DNA from: PFJX01 sp964393825
Lineage (GTDB): Bacteria; Pseudomonadota; Gammaproteobacteria; Burkholderiales; Thiobacillaceae
Reading direction: 5' to 3'
Length of the DNA: 64,000 bases
Assembly: GCA_964393825.1 (NCBI GenBank)
Contig: CAYMUY010000022.1
Location: 8,804-72,803, forward strand
A program made the translations under genes and the position numbers. Shown here in pieces: positions 10,336 to 18,779 of this stretch. The notes under the pieces are model-generated. The model was not told where the DNA came from, ran no database searches, and was given only the letters and a program-made list of their open reading frames with translations. Every line of letters begins with the position of its first letter. Position 1 is the first letter of the stretch.

Positions 10336-11133
10336 TTACTTGTCCAGGGCGGCGCGGACGCCGGCCACGAATTGTTTCACATTGGCGAGGATCGCATCCG
10401 GCGGCGAGGTTTCGATCTCCCGCACGATGCGCGAACCGATGACCACGGCATCGGCCACTTCAGCCACCTGGCGCGCCGTTTCCGCGTCGCTGATGCCGAA
10501 GCCGACGCCCACCGGCAAGCCGGTGGCGGCGTGGATGGCCGGCAGGCGCGCGGCGACTTCGCTCATGTCGATGGTCGCGGCGCCGGTCACTCCCTTGAGC
10601 GAGACGTAATAGATGAATCCCCGCGCCTGGCGGGCGACGGCGTCCACCCGGGTCGCCGGCGTGGTCGGCGCCAGCAGGTAGATGTTGTCCAGTCCGGCGG
10701 CGGCGCATTTGGCGGCGAACTCGGCGGATTCCTCGGGCGGGTAATCGACAGTCAGCACGCCGTCCACGCCGGCAGTGGCGGCGGCGGCGCAAAAACCGTC
10801 CCAGCCCATCGCCTCGATCGGATTGGCGTAGCCCATCAGCACCACCGGCGTGACGGCGTTGGTCTGGCGGAACGCAGTGACCATGGCGAGCACGTCGCGC
10901 AGGCCGACACCGTGCTTCAACGCCCGCTCGCTGGCCCGCTGGATGGTCGGCCCATCCGCCATCGGGTCGGAGAACGGCACCCCCAGTTCCAGGATGTCGG
11001 CGCCGCCCTCGACCAGGGCGTGCATCAAGGGCACGGTGATCGCGGGCGACGGATCGCCGGCGGTGATGAAGGGAATCAGCGCCTTGCGGCCCTGGGCTTT
11101 GAGTTGGGTGAAGGTTTGGCCGATTCGGCTCAT
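10336..11133 (-). CDS. trpA: Tryptophan synthase alpha chain
   Basis: It cleaves indole-3-glycerol phosphate to indole and glyceraldehyde-3-phosphate, and channels indole to TrpB. The protein has 265 residues as a TIM barrel. The catalytic Glu is in LELGVPFSDPMADGP and the Asp lies in the same loop. The start was placed at ATG 11133 (MSRIGQTF), which has AGGAAA about nine bases upstream; an upstream ATG at 11154 adds only seven residues and lacks a clear ribosome site. Unusually, it is separated from trpB by about 560 bases holding a hicAB pair, although trpA and trpB are normally adjacent or overlapping. Confidence 0.96.
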   Translation of the reverse strand: MSRIGQTFTQLKAQGRKALIPFITAGDPSPAITVPLMHALVEGGADILELGVPFSDPMADGPTIQRASERALKHGVGLRDVLAMVTAFRQTNAVTPVVLMGYANPIEAMGWDGFCAAAATAGVDGVLTVDYPPEESAEFAAKCAAAGLDNIYLLAPTTPATRVDAVARQARGFIYYVSLKGVTGAATIDMSEVAARLPAIHAATGLPVGVGFGISDAETARQVAEVADAVVIGSRIVREIETSPPDAILANVKQFVAGVRAALDK

Positions 11134-11206
11134 GGGATGATTTCCTAATGTCACAGCTTGTTCAGCGCTAATTCCGGGGTTTCTTGTGATTTGTACGCAA
11201 GAATCG

Positions 11207-11419
11207 CTACGCGAACATCAGCCGCTCTCCCTTCGGTTCAGGTATTGAATCGCCAAACTCTCTGGCTGTTTCCAGCCAAAGTCGCATGGCCTCCTTGACA
11301 TTGGCGAGTGCACTTTCCTGGGTATCCCCGTGTGCCATGCACCCTGGCAATTCAGGCGCCTCCGCAATAAAAACCGCATCCACGGAGCTCCAGTAAAGAA
11401 TGATTTCATAAGGATCCAT
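11207..11419 (-). CDS. hicB: HicB-like antitoxin (short form)
   Basis: This 70-residue protein begins with the HicB beta-strand segment IILYWSSVDAVFIAEAPELPGCMAHGDT, followed by a helix and the characteristic tail PEPKGERLMFA. Members of this family neutralise HicA by binding it. This is the short type with the partial RNase-H-like domain only; no C-terminal helix-turn-helix or ribbon-helix-helix DNA-binding domain follows, so self-repression through this protein is doubtful. Its ATG overlaps the hicA stop in a TAATG junction. It lies between hicA and trpA within the trp genes. The local base composition is visibly less GC-rich than its neighbours, consistent with acquisition. Confidence 0.85.
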   Translation of the reverse strand: MDPYEIILYWSSVDAVFIAEAPELPGCMAHGDTQESALANVKEAMRLWLETAREFGDSIPEPKGERLMFA

Positions 11420-11673
11420 TACATATCCCTCGCCAATTGATACCGCTGGATGATGTTGCGAGCTTGTCTTACCTGATAAGACTTGGCTTTGGACCCATCA
11501 CGTTGCAAATTGATCTTCTCCGGCACCCCATTCTTCCTGAACACATGGTGGCTGTCCTTCGTCCGCATTTCAAACCCGATATCGAGCAGCAAACCACGTC
11601 GATCATCGAAATCAATGTTGGCATCCGAGAGCCCTCGCAGTATCCGGCAAAGAAGCTTCTCGTAATTTCCCAT
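11419..11673 (-). CDS. hicA: HicA-like mRNA interferase toxin
   Basis: This 84-residue protein has the small HicA/YcfA double-stranded-RNA-binding-like layout. A conserved Gly-Phe strand is followed by the basic KDSHHVFRKNG loop holding the expected catalytic His (His42 or His43), then PEKINLQRDG and a C-terminal helix. HicA toxins cleave mRNA. The start at 11673 (MGNYEK) has a strong GGAGG seven bases upstream; an upstream in-frame ATG at 11742 lies inside trpB and is less likely. It begins 16 bases after the trpB stop and overlaps hicB by one base, the toxin-first order typical of hicAB. Confidence 0.82.
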   Translation of the reverse strand: MGNYEKLLCRILRGLSDANIDFDDRRGLLLDIGFEMRTKDSHHVFRKNGVPEKINLQRDGSKAKSYQVRQARNIIQRYQLARDM

Positions 11674-11689
11674 TCCATCCCCTCCGAAC

Positions 11690-12919
11690 TTACAGTTCGA
11701 TTTCCGCCAGCTTCGCCACCGTATTGATGTCCTTGTCGCCACGCCCGGACAGGTTCACCAGCAGGATGCGGTCCTTGTCCATGGCGGGCGCGATCTTGGC
11801 GGCGTGCGCCAGGGCGTGGCTGGATTCCAGGGCGGGGATGATGCCTTCAAAACGACAGAGGTCGTGGAAGGCCTTCAAAGCTTCATCGTCGTTGATCGCC
11901 ACATATTCGGCGCGGCCGCTGTCCTTCAGCCAACTGTGCTCCGGGCCGACGCCGGGGTAGTCGAGGCCGGCGGAGACCGAATGGGTTTCGATGATCTGGC
12001 CGTTGGCGTCCTGCATCAGGTAGGAGCGGAAGCCGTGCAGCACGCCGGGGGTGCCGGCCGACAGCGGCGCCGCGTGCTGGCCGCTGGCAATGCCGTGGCC
12101 GCCGGCCTCGACGCCGATCAGGCGCACGCCGGCGACCGGGATGTAGGGATGGAAGATGCCGATGGCGTTGGAGCCACCGCCGACGCAGGCAATCACGGCG
12201 TCCGGCTGGCGACCGAGCATCTCGGCCATCTGTACCTTGGATTCCTCGCCAATGACGCACTGGAAGTCGCGCACCAGCATCGGGTAGGGGTGCGGGCCGG
12301 CGGCGGTGCCAAGGATGTAGAAGGTGGATTCAACGTTGGTGACCCAGTCGCGCATGGCTTCGTTGAGCGCGTCCTTGAGTGTCCTGGAGCCGGATTCGAC
12401 GCCCACCACCCTGGCGCCGAGCAGCTTCATGCGGAACACGTTGGGGGACTGCCGCTTGATGTCCTCGGCCCCCATGTAGACCACGCATTCCATGCCGTAG
12501 CGCGCCGCGACCGTCGCGGAGGCGACGCCATGCTGGCCGGCGCCGGTCTCGGCGATCACCCGCTTCTTGCCCATCCGCCGCGCCAGCAGCGCCTGGCCGA
12601 TGGTGTTGTTGATCTTGTGGGCGCCGGTATGGTTGAGATCCTCGCGCTTGAGGTAGATCTGGGCGCCGCCAAGCGCTTCCGACCAGCGTTTCGCGTGGTA
12701 GATGGGGCTGGGGCGGCCGACGTAATGACGCAGTTCGTGATGGAATTCAGCCAGGAAATCGGGGTCGAGGCGAGCCGCCTCATATTCCTGCCTGAGTTCA
12801 TCCAGCGCGGCCATCAGGGTCTCGGCGACGAACACCCCGCCGTAAGGACCGAAGTGGCCTTTCGCGTCGGGCAGCGACGACCCGGTTGCCTTCTCGGCTG
12901 CCATCTGTGACTTATGCAT
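11690..12919 (-). CDS. trpB: Tryptophan synthase beta chain
   Basis: It is the PLP enzyme that joins indole to serine. The protein has 409 residues with the motif NHTGAHKINNT carrying the PLP-binding Lys102, the GAGQHG segment, and the phosphate-binding CVGGGSNAIG loop. The reading frame is intact to the end, so the downstream hicAB pair did not damage it. The start at ATG 12919 overlaps the trpF stop by 8 bases. The N-terminal 20 residues before GHFGPYGGVF are a little long but common in this class. Confidence 0.97.
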   Translation of the reverse strand: MHKSQMAAEKATGSSLPDAKGHFGPYGGVFVAETLMAALDELRQEYEAARLDPDFLAEFHHELRHYVGRPSPIYHAKRWSEALGGAQIYLKREDLNHTGAHKINNTIGQALLARRMGKKRVIAETGAGQHGVASATVAARYGMECVVYMGAEDIKRQSPNVFRMKLLGARVVGVESGSRTLKDALNEAMRDWVTNVESTFYILGTAAGPHPYPMLVRDFQCVIGEESKVQMAEMLGRQPDAVIACVGGGSNAIGIFHPYIPVAGVRLIGVEAGGHGIASGQHAAPLSAGTPGVLHGFRSYLMQDANGQIIETHSVSAGLDYPGVGPEHSWLKDSGRAEYVAINDDEALKAFHDLCRFEGIIPALESSHALAHAAKIAPAMDKDRILLVNLSGRGDKDINTVAKLAEIEL

Positions 12920-13526
12920 TCCTTGCTTCCTTGATGAAGGCGGCGATCAGCGCCGCGTCCTTGATCCCTTTGCTCGCTTCGACACCACTGCTGACATCCA
13001 CCGCCCAGGGACGAACCGCGCGCACGGCCATGGCGACGCTGGCGGGAGCCAGGCCGCCGGCCAGCACCATCGGCCTGGGCAGATCGGCGGGAATCAACGT
13101 CCAGTCGAAACGCTCGCCGGTACCGCCGTGGGCCGCTTCGCTCCAGGCATCCAGCAGCCAGCCCTGAGCGTCGTCGTACGAAGCGGCGGATTGTAGCAAA
13201 TCGACTCCCGGCCTCACCCGGAAGGCCTTGAGGTAGGGCACGCCGAAAGATCGGCAGAACGCCGCCGCTTCCTCGCCATGGAATTGCAGGAGGTCGGGCC
13301 GCGCAGTTTCAAGGACGGTCGTGACCTCCGCCTCGGTCGGGTTGACGAACAAGGCGACCGTGGACACGAAGGGCGGCAGCGCGCGGCCGATGGCTCGCGC
13401 CTGCTCCGGCGTGACATGACGCGGGCTGTTCGCCACGAAGACCAGGCCGATGGCATCGGCGCCGGCCTGGGCGGCGGCGAGTCCATCCTCGACGCGAGTG
13501 ATGCCGCAGATCTTGATTCGGGTCAT
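12912..13526 (-). CDS. trpF: Phosphoribosylanthranilate isomerase
   Basis: This enzyme of tryptophan synthesis converts phosphoribosylanthranilate to the carboxyphenylamino-deoxyribulose phosphate. The protein has 204 residues as a TIM barrel starting MTRIKICGITR, with the catalytic Cys at position 7, and ending with the AVDVSSGVEASKGIKD phosphate-binding segment. The order truA-trpF-trpB is standard for betaproteobacteria. The trpE, trpG, trpD and trpC genes are not here and must lie elsewhere. Confidence 0.96.
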   Translation of the reverse strand: MTRIKICGITRVEDGLAAAQAGADAIGLVFVANSPRHVTPEQARAIGRALPPFVSTVALFVNPTEAEVTTVLETARPDLLQFHGEEAAAFCRSFGVPYLKAFRVRPGVDLLQSAASYDDAQGWLLDAWSEAAHGGTGERFDWTLIPADLPRPMVLAGGLAPASVAMAVRAVRPWAVDVSSGVEASKGIKDAALIAAFIKEARNA

Positions 13527-13530
13527 GGGC

Positions 13531-14322
13531 TCAGGAATGGGCGGTGAGTGAAATCAGGGGATGGACGGGCAAGCCATGGCGGGCATCGTAGCGCACGCCG
13601 GCCAGGTAGAGGCCGTCGGGCACGAAAGTGGCGGCGGCCAGGCCGCGGTCGCGACTGGCCAGGACCTCCGCCAGCCAGTCCGGCTCGCGCCGGCCCAGCC
13701 CCACCCAAAGCAGGGAACCGACCATGTTGCGCACCTGGTGATGGAGGAAGGCATTGGCACGGAACTGGAAGGTGAGCATGTCGCCGGCACGGGTGACGCT
13801 GGCCTCGCGCAACTCGCGCACCGGTGACTTCGCCTGGCACTCGGCGGCGCGGAAGGCGGAAAAATCATGGGTACCGAGCAACGCGGCGGCGGCGCGGTTC
13901 ATCACGATTTCATCGATGTGGCCATGCATCCAGCCGACCCGCCCGGCCAGCAAGGCGGGACGCACGGGACGATTGAGCAGGAAATACCGGTAGAGCCGCT
14001 CTTCCGCGGCGAACCGGGCATGAAAATCGTCCGTTACCAATCGCACCCAGAGCACCGAGATCCCTTCCGGCAGGTGGGCATTGACGCCACGCACCCAAGC
14101 CTGCTCCGGACGCGGGTTGCAGGCATCGAAATGCGCCACCTGGGCACTGGCATGGACACCGGCATCGGTGCGCCCCGCCGCGGTCAGCTTGACCGGTGCG
14201 CCATGGATGGCCGCCAACGCGGTCTCCAGGCGATCCTGCACGGTATGGCCGCCGGGCTGGGTCTGCCAGCCATGGAAGGCGCGGCCGTCGTATTCCAGGC
14301 CGATGGCTATGCGTTGAACCAT
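13531..14322 (-). CDS. truA: tRNA pseudouridine(38-40) synthase
   Basis: It makes pseudouridine at positions 38-40 of the tRNA anticodon stem. The protein has 263 residues, the normal length. It contains the catalytic motif AAGRTDAGVHA with Asp53, and the downstream HDFSAFRA and FLHHQVRNMVGSLL segments of the family. The start at ATG 14322 is the obvious one (MVQRIAIGLEYDG); it lies 16 bases inside the end of the upstream membrane-protein gene. It ends four bases before trpF. Confidence 0.96.
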   Translation of the reverse strand: MVQRIAIGLEYDGRAFHGWQTQPGGHTVQDRLETALAAIHGAPVKLTAAGRTDAGVHASAQVAHFDACNPRPEQAWVRGVNAHLPEGISVLWVRLVTDDFHARFAAEERLYRYFLLNRPVRPALLAGRVGWMHGHIDEIVMNRAAAALLGTHDFSAFRAAECQAKSPVRELREASVTRAGDMLTFQFRANAFLHHQVRNMVGSLLWVGLGRREPDWLAEVLASRDRGLAAATFVPDGLYLAGVRYDARHGLPVHPLISLTAHS

Positions 14323-14897
14323 AGCAACAAGGCCGCGAGGAAAGTGGGCAGTACGAGGTCATGCGAACGCATGGGCCGGACATCGAGATGGAGTGTGATC
14401 GGCAGGTCGGCGCCCAGTTCGTCGCTGAACAGGCGGCGAAGATTGCCGCGCCCGCGCTCCAGCCCCTCGATGGCGCGCAGCGTCAGCCCCAGGCGCAGGG
14501 CGATGCGCTCCGCCCCCAGGCCGATGCGGGCGAAGGGCAGGAACAGGGTAAAGAGCCCGGCCATCAAGGCCTCCGTCGACAGGCGCAGGACAAGCACATC
14601 CAGCCAGAGCAGGAGCACGAGCAAGCGAAATGCCTGCTGGCCCCCGTGGGCGAGCCCCTCGATCGTGGGGGAAAGCCCCCCCAGCCCGGCCAACGCCGGC
14701 TCCCCAGGCAGGCTGTAGGCATAGCCCAGGAACAGCACCAGCAGCAGCCAGCGCGTGCGCCAGACCAGGTGCCAGGGTTGGCGGCGGCGGTCGACCGCCA
14801 GGGCGAGCAGCAGCAACAGTGGCATCAGGAAAAAAGGCAGCCCTGGGATTGCCAGGGCTGCCAGGAGATAGATCAGGATGCGACTTGCCGGATGCAA
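14307..14897 (-). CDS. Membrane protein, CbiQ/EcfT-like
   Basis: This 196-residue protein has several hydrophobic segments: two in residues 6-35, one near 48-62, one near 90-105, and one at the extreme C-terminus. The cytoplasmic stretch contains ERIALRLGLTLRAIEGLERG. That stretch and the overall pattern recall the transmembrane T component of ECF transporters and CbiQ proteins, but no ECF ATPase or S component lies nearby, so the transport role is an inference. The start is a TTG at 14897 with a strong AAGGAG six bases upstream; no ATG lies before the conserved hydrophobic region. It sits between fimV and truA, where related genomes sometimes carry an uncharacterised membrane protein. Confidence 0.55.
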   Translation of the reverse strand: MHPASRILIYLLAALAIPGLPFFLMPLLLLLALAVDRRRQPWHLVWRTRWLLLVLFLGYAYSLPGEPALAGLGGLSPTIEGLAHGGQQAFRLLVLLLWLDVLVLRLSTEALMAGLFTLFLPFARIGLGAERIALRLGLTLRAIEGLERGRGNLRRLFSDELGADLPITLHLDVRPMRSHDLVLPTFLAALLLWFNA

Positions 14898-14906
14898 TGA
14901 AACTCC

Positions 14907-17735
14907 TTAGCCCGCCTCGGCCAGCAGCTTGTCGGCATCCGCCTTCTGCTGGGCATCCCCTTCGCCCAGGACTTCCTGAAGAATTTCCCGAGCGCCTTCC
15001 TGGTCGCCCATTTCCAGATAGGCGCGCGCCAAATCCAGCTTGGTATTCACTTCTTCCCACAGTTCGGGATCGATGGCGTCAGCCGGCGGTGTAGCGGCCG
15101 GAGCCGTATCCACGACGTCTTCCCCGACCTCTTCGGCAGGCGCGGCCTCGAATGGCGCATCCGCCAGGAAGTCAAGCGGCTCGTCATCGCTGGCGGGAGC
15201 GAACTCTTCGACCAGGTCGGGGGCGGGTGACGCATCAACTTCCGCGACGAATGCCTCGGCTGTCGCCTGCACTTCCGGTTCCGCTGCAACGGGCACCTGC
15301 ATCTCCAGGGCGGACTCCAGTTCGAGGTCGGCTGGCGTGGTATCCAGATCGAGATCGATTCCGGAAAGATCGAGTACCGGAACGGATGCCTCCTCCTCGC
15401 TCGTCGGCGTCGCCTCGGCAAAAGTCTCTGCCGCATCGAATTCCAGATCCGATCCCTGCTCGTCCCAGGCGGGCGCATCCGCGACGTCATAAGTCTCGGG
15501 CAAGGTTTCCGGTGTGGACTCGGGCGCCACGATCGGCTCGGGTTCATGGCTCGCCGGCGTCTCCCAACTCAACGGCTCAGGCTCAGGCTCCGGCGCGGCC
15601 ACGGGCACCTGTGGGGCGGACTCGAACTCGAGGGAATAGTCTTTGTTGGAATGGTCCGCGCCGAAGTTGTCCTGTTTCGGAGCCTGCGCGGGAGGCGCAA
15701 GGGAATCGGCGGCGGCGGGGAGGTCGAAATCCTCATCCCGACCCGACGGCGGGAATGGCGCGTCCCAGTCATCCTCGGGCGTCTGATCTTGCGGCATCGC
15801 CGCCAGTGGCGCCGCAAAAGCCGACGCGTCGGGACGGGCGGCGGGTTTGGCGGTGAAACTGGCGGCGGTGGACATCTCGGTGGCCGAGGCCCGATAAAGT
15901 GGATTGGACGGATCGATGCTGCGTCCCATCTCGGCGGCGCGCTGCCAGACCGGTCCGATACCACCCACGCCGGCATACAACTCGCTGGAAACGGTCTCGA
16001 AGGCCTGGGTATCCTTGCGTGCGGCATAGATTTCCAGCAGCTTCAGGGCGATTTCGTGACGGCTGGGATCCTTGTTCAGGGCCTCCTTGAGGATTTCCTC
16101 GGCCTGGGCATCGCGGCCGTAGGCCATGTAGACCTCGGCTTCGGCGATGGGATCGACCTCGTGGGTATCGATCGCCCCCAGACCCAGTCGGCTGAAATCG
16201 GTCAGCAGCATGCTGCCTTCGGTGCTGATGCCGGCACCAGAGCTCGAAGCGCTGGAAGACGCGTTGAACACGGCGTTATTCTTGAACTCGCCGCCGGTCA
16301 TGATGCTGTCCTCGAACTTGTTGAGGCCGTGGCGACGGCGGCTGCCGACCATCATCATCCACAACAACACCGACAGCAGGATGGCGGCCACGATGCCGCC
16401 GATGTAGAGCGGATTGCTGATGAAGGTCGAAATCCAGCTCGAGCCCTGGGGTGGCGCCGGCTCCGGCATTGCCACCGGCGCGGCGACGGGCTGCGCCTTC
16501 ATCACCGGCGGGGGTGGCGCCACGGGAGGGGCTTCCGCTTCGGATGCGGCCTCGGCAGGAGCAGGCGCCGGAACCGGCATCGCCGCCGGGGCGACGGCGG
16601 CGGGCGCTGGTTCGGGTTGGACAGGAGCCTGAGCCTTCAACGCCAGCAGCTTCTGCATGTCGCTGACGGCGCGCTCGAGCTGGCCGACGCGATCCTGGGC
16701 CTCGCGCAAGGCGCGTCCCTTGGCCGCCAGTTCTTCTTCCAGTGCGTGCAATTTCTCCTGGGTCTTGCCGTCCACCCGACCGGTTGTGCCGGGCTCACCC
16801 TTGGAGAGCTTGAGCATGTCCCGCGGCGCAGCGGCGGGCGCCGGTGTTTCCTCTGACTTGGGCGCGAGTTTCCCGGCCGCGGCTTCCGGCGTCCTGGCAG
16901 TTGCGGTTTCCTGTGCCATTTCCGCGACTTTCTGGCGGTAGGCGTGCCAGTCGGCAGCATGGCCGCGGACGGCACGGATGGCCTGATCGGGCGAAACCTG
17001 GAGGTGAACAGCCTCGGAATCGGGCACATTGAGCACCCGGCCGCGCTTGAGGCGGTTCATGTTGTCCGCCAGGAAGGCATCCTGGTTGGCACGGTAGAGG
17101 CTGACCATCATCTGTTCGAGGGTCACGCCGTCCTGCTTCACCTTGGCGGCGATACCACGCAGCGTCTCGCCGGACTTGACCGGGCCATAGCGCCTGGGCT
17201 GTTTTGCGGGCGCGGCTTCAGGCGCCCGTGGCCGGGCACTTTCCGCGACCGGCTTGCGCTCCACGGGCGCGGCCAGTATTTGCGGCGGTGCGGTCCGCGC
17301 CGTCTCCGGCAGTGCTGCCGGCTGCGCCGGCCTGGCCTCGGCGGGTGGGTCCAGCAGGATGGTGTACTCGCGAAGCAGGCGGCCTGAATTCCAGTTGACT
17401 TCGATCAACAGGTCGAGAAAGGGGTCGGCGATCGGCACGCTGGAACTGACCCGAATGACCGGTTGACCGTTGCTGCGTTGATCGATAGTGAAGCGCAAGG
17501 ACGCAAGTGCCGCGATGCGGTCGATGCGCGCTTGCCGGAAGGCATCGGCGCCGGCGAGGGTGGCGGTGATCCCGGGCAACTCATCCTTGTTGACGGACAG
17601 CAGTTCGATTTCGGCCTTGAGCGGTTGCCCTAATGCGGACTGGACACTGAGCTTGCCCAAACCCGCGGCGTCCACGCCTCCCGCAGCCAACAGCAACGCC
17701 CACAGCAACCCGCTGATTTTCATGGTTTTATGCAT
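14907..17735 (-). CDS. fimV: FimV-type peptidoglycan-binding hub protein
   Basis: This large, very acidic polar-assembly protein has about 942 residues. In order it has a signal peptide ending near VDA-AG, a conserved N-terminal FimV periplasmic domain, a LysM domain near 180-238 (SGETLRGIAAKV...), a coiled coil near 320-365, a Pro/Ala-rich stretch, one transmembrane helix near 438-460, an acidic Ala/Glu/Pro-rich cytoplasmic region, and the C-terminal FimV domain with a TPR-like helix pair. FimV helps type IV pilus or type II secretion assembly and polar localisation in other species. The start is uncertain between ATG 17735 (GGAG only two bases away) and ATG 17723 (fourteen bases away). Either gives a good signal peptide. 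Confidence 0.9.
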   Translation of the reverse strand: MHKTMKISGLLWALLLAAGGVDAAGLGKLSVQSALGQPLKAEIELLSVNKDELPGITATLAGADAFRQARIDRIAALASLRFTIDQRSNGQPVIRVSSSVPIADPFLDLLIEVNWNSGRLLREYTILLDPPAEARPAQPAALPETARTAPPQILAAPVERKPVAESARPRAPEAAPAKQPRRYGPVKSGETLRGIAAKVKQDGVTLEQMMVSLYRANQDAFLADNMNRLKRGRVLNVPDSEAVHLQVSPDQAIRAVRGHAADWHAYRQKVAEMAQETATARTPEAAAGKLAPKSEETPAPAAAPRDMLKLSKGEPGTTGRVDGKTQEKLHALEEELAAKGRALREAQDRVGQLERAVSDMQKLLALKAQAPVQPEPAPAAVAPAAMPVPAPAPAEAASEAEAPPVAPPPPVMKAQPVAAPVAMPEPAPPQGSSWISTFISNPLYIGGIVAAILLSVLLWMMMVGSRRRHGLNKFEDSIMTGGEFKNNAVFNASSSASSSGAGISTEGSMLLTDFSRLGLGAIDTHEVDPIAEAEVYMAYGRDAQAEEILKEALNKDPSRHEIALKLLEIYAARKDTQAFETVSSELYAGVGGIGPVWQRAAEMGRSIDPSNPLYRASATEMSTAASFTAKPAARPDASAFAAPLAAMPQDQTPEDDWDAPFPPSGRDEDFDLPAAADSLAPPAQAPKQDNFGADHSNKDYSLEFESAPQVPVAAPEPEPEPLSWETPASHEPEPIVAPESTPETLPETYDVADAPAWDEQGSDLEFDAAETFAEATPTSEEEASVPVLDLSGIDLDLDTTPADLELESALEMQVPVAAEPEVQATAEAFVAEVDASPAPDLVEEFAPASDDEPLDFLADAPFEAAPAEEVGEDVVDTAPAATPPADAIDPELWEEVNTKLDLARAYLEMGDQEGAREILQEVLGEGDAQQKADADKLLAEAG

Positions 17736-17849
17736 CTCTCCGCCCTTATGTCCGCTTACCCTTGTGCCGCAATGACGCGCCAAACGACCTGAACCCGAGC
17801 AACTTTCCGTGATGTGTCATGGGCTTAGGCGCTCTACTTGAAGGAATGC

Positions 17850-18779
17850 TCACGTTAGCATCGAATTTGTCGGCTTATCAATCCAATTTTCCACGACCGT
17901 CACGATCTGCGCGGCCTCCAGGCGCAGAGGATCGAAGACCAGCCAGAACTTGAGATGATTTTCCCGGGCCTGGATGCGGCCGACAAACACATCATCGCTG
18001 TCCGCCGCGTCGGTGGCCGGCGACGGGATGCCGGCGGGCAATTCGCTTTCCATCAGGGTGATGCCCTCGGCGCGGGTCAGGGCCTGGCGCAACTTCTCCA
18101 GTTCGATGCCGCGTTCGGCGCGAACATGCAGCATGACGGCGGCGCCAAAGAAGATCGGCGCCTGGATGCTGCTGTAGTCGACCGCGACCGCCCTGCCCAG
18201 GAGTCGCTCGGTGGCTTCGGCCAGAACGCTGTCATAAGCCTGGTCCGGCAACGGCATCAGATTGAAGGCAATCTGCAGCGGGAAGATCTCCGGATCCGGG
18301 CTATCCAGATTGAACAGGCCGCGGGTCTGGCTGGAGAGTTCATCGACGCCGACCTTGCCGGCCATTGCCACGGACAACGAGACGAAGGCATCGGCGCCTT
18401 GCAGGCCTGCCAGGGCATCGATCACCCCGAGCACCCGCGCCACGGCGACAGCGGGGGCCGGCTCGATGCCCGCGACGCCGACCACCGGCATGGCCGGCCG
18501 CACCGCGATTGCCTGGGCGGCCAGCATCTGGGCGGCGGCCGCGCGGGTCGCGACGACCAGGGCCTGGGTCCGGTTGAAGTCGAATTCGGCCTCGGTCATG
18601 CATGGCCAATCCTTGCCGGCGAAAGCGACGGTGGTTTCCACCTCGTTCAGTGTCAGTGGATACAGCTTGCCGACGGCGACTTCGCGTTCTTCCAGCAAAC
18701 GCAGGACGGCTTCACCAAGGGGGTCGTCGGCGCCCAGGACGGCCAGGTCGAAATGGGAAGTTTGTTCGCTCACCCTCAT
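17850..18779 (-). CDS. usg: Asd-like USG-1 family protein lacking the catalytic cysteine
   Basis: This 309-residue protein has the Rossmann and dimerisation halves of aspartate-semialdehyde dehydrogenase. The stretch that should hold the nucleophile (GGNCT in Asd) reads VGVAGIEPAPAVAVARVL, with no cysteine. USG-1 relatives with this loss sit next to active asd in several proteobacteria, and their function is unknown. The ATG at 18779 overlaps the asd stop in an ATGA junction, so the two are coupled. It is probably a paralogue kept for a non-catalytic role, not a decaying copy, since the frame is intact and compositionally normal. Confidence 0.78.
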   Translation of the reverse strand: MRVSEQTSHFDLAVLGADDPLGEAVLRLLEEREVAVGKLYPLTLNEVETTVAFAGKDWPCMTEAEFDFNRTQALVVATRAAAAQMLAAQAIAVRPAMPVVGVAGIEPAPAVAVARVLGVIDALAGLQGADAFVSLSVAMAGKVGVDELSSQTRGLFNLDSPDPEIFPLQIAFNLMPLPDQAYDSVLAEATERLLGRAVAVDYSSIQAPIFFGAAVMLHVRAERGIELEKLRQALTRAEGITLMESELPAGIPSPATDAADSDDVFVGRIQARENHLKFWLVFDPLRLEAAQIVTVVENWIDKPTNSMLT

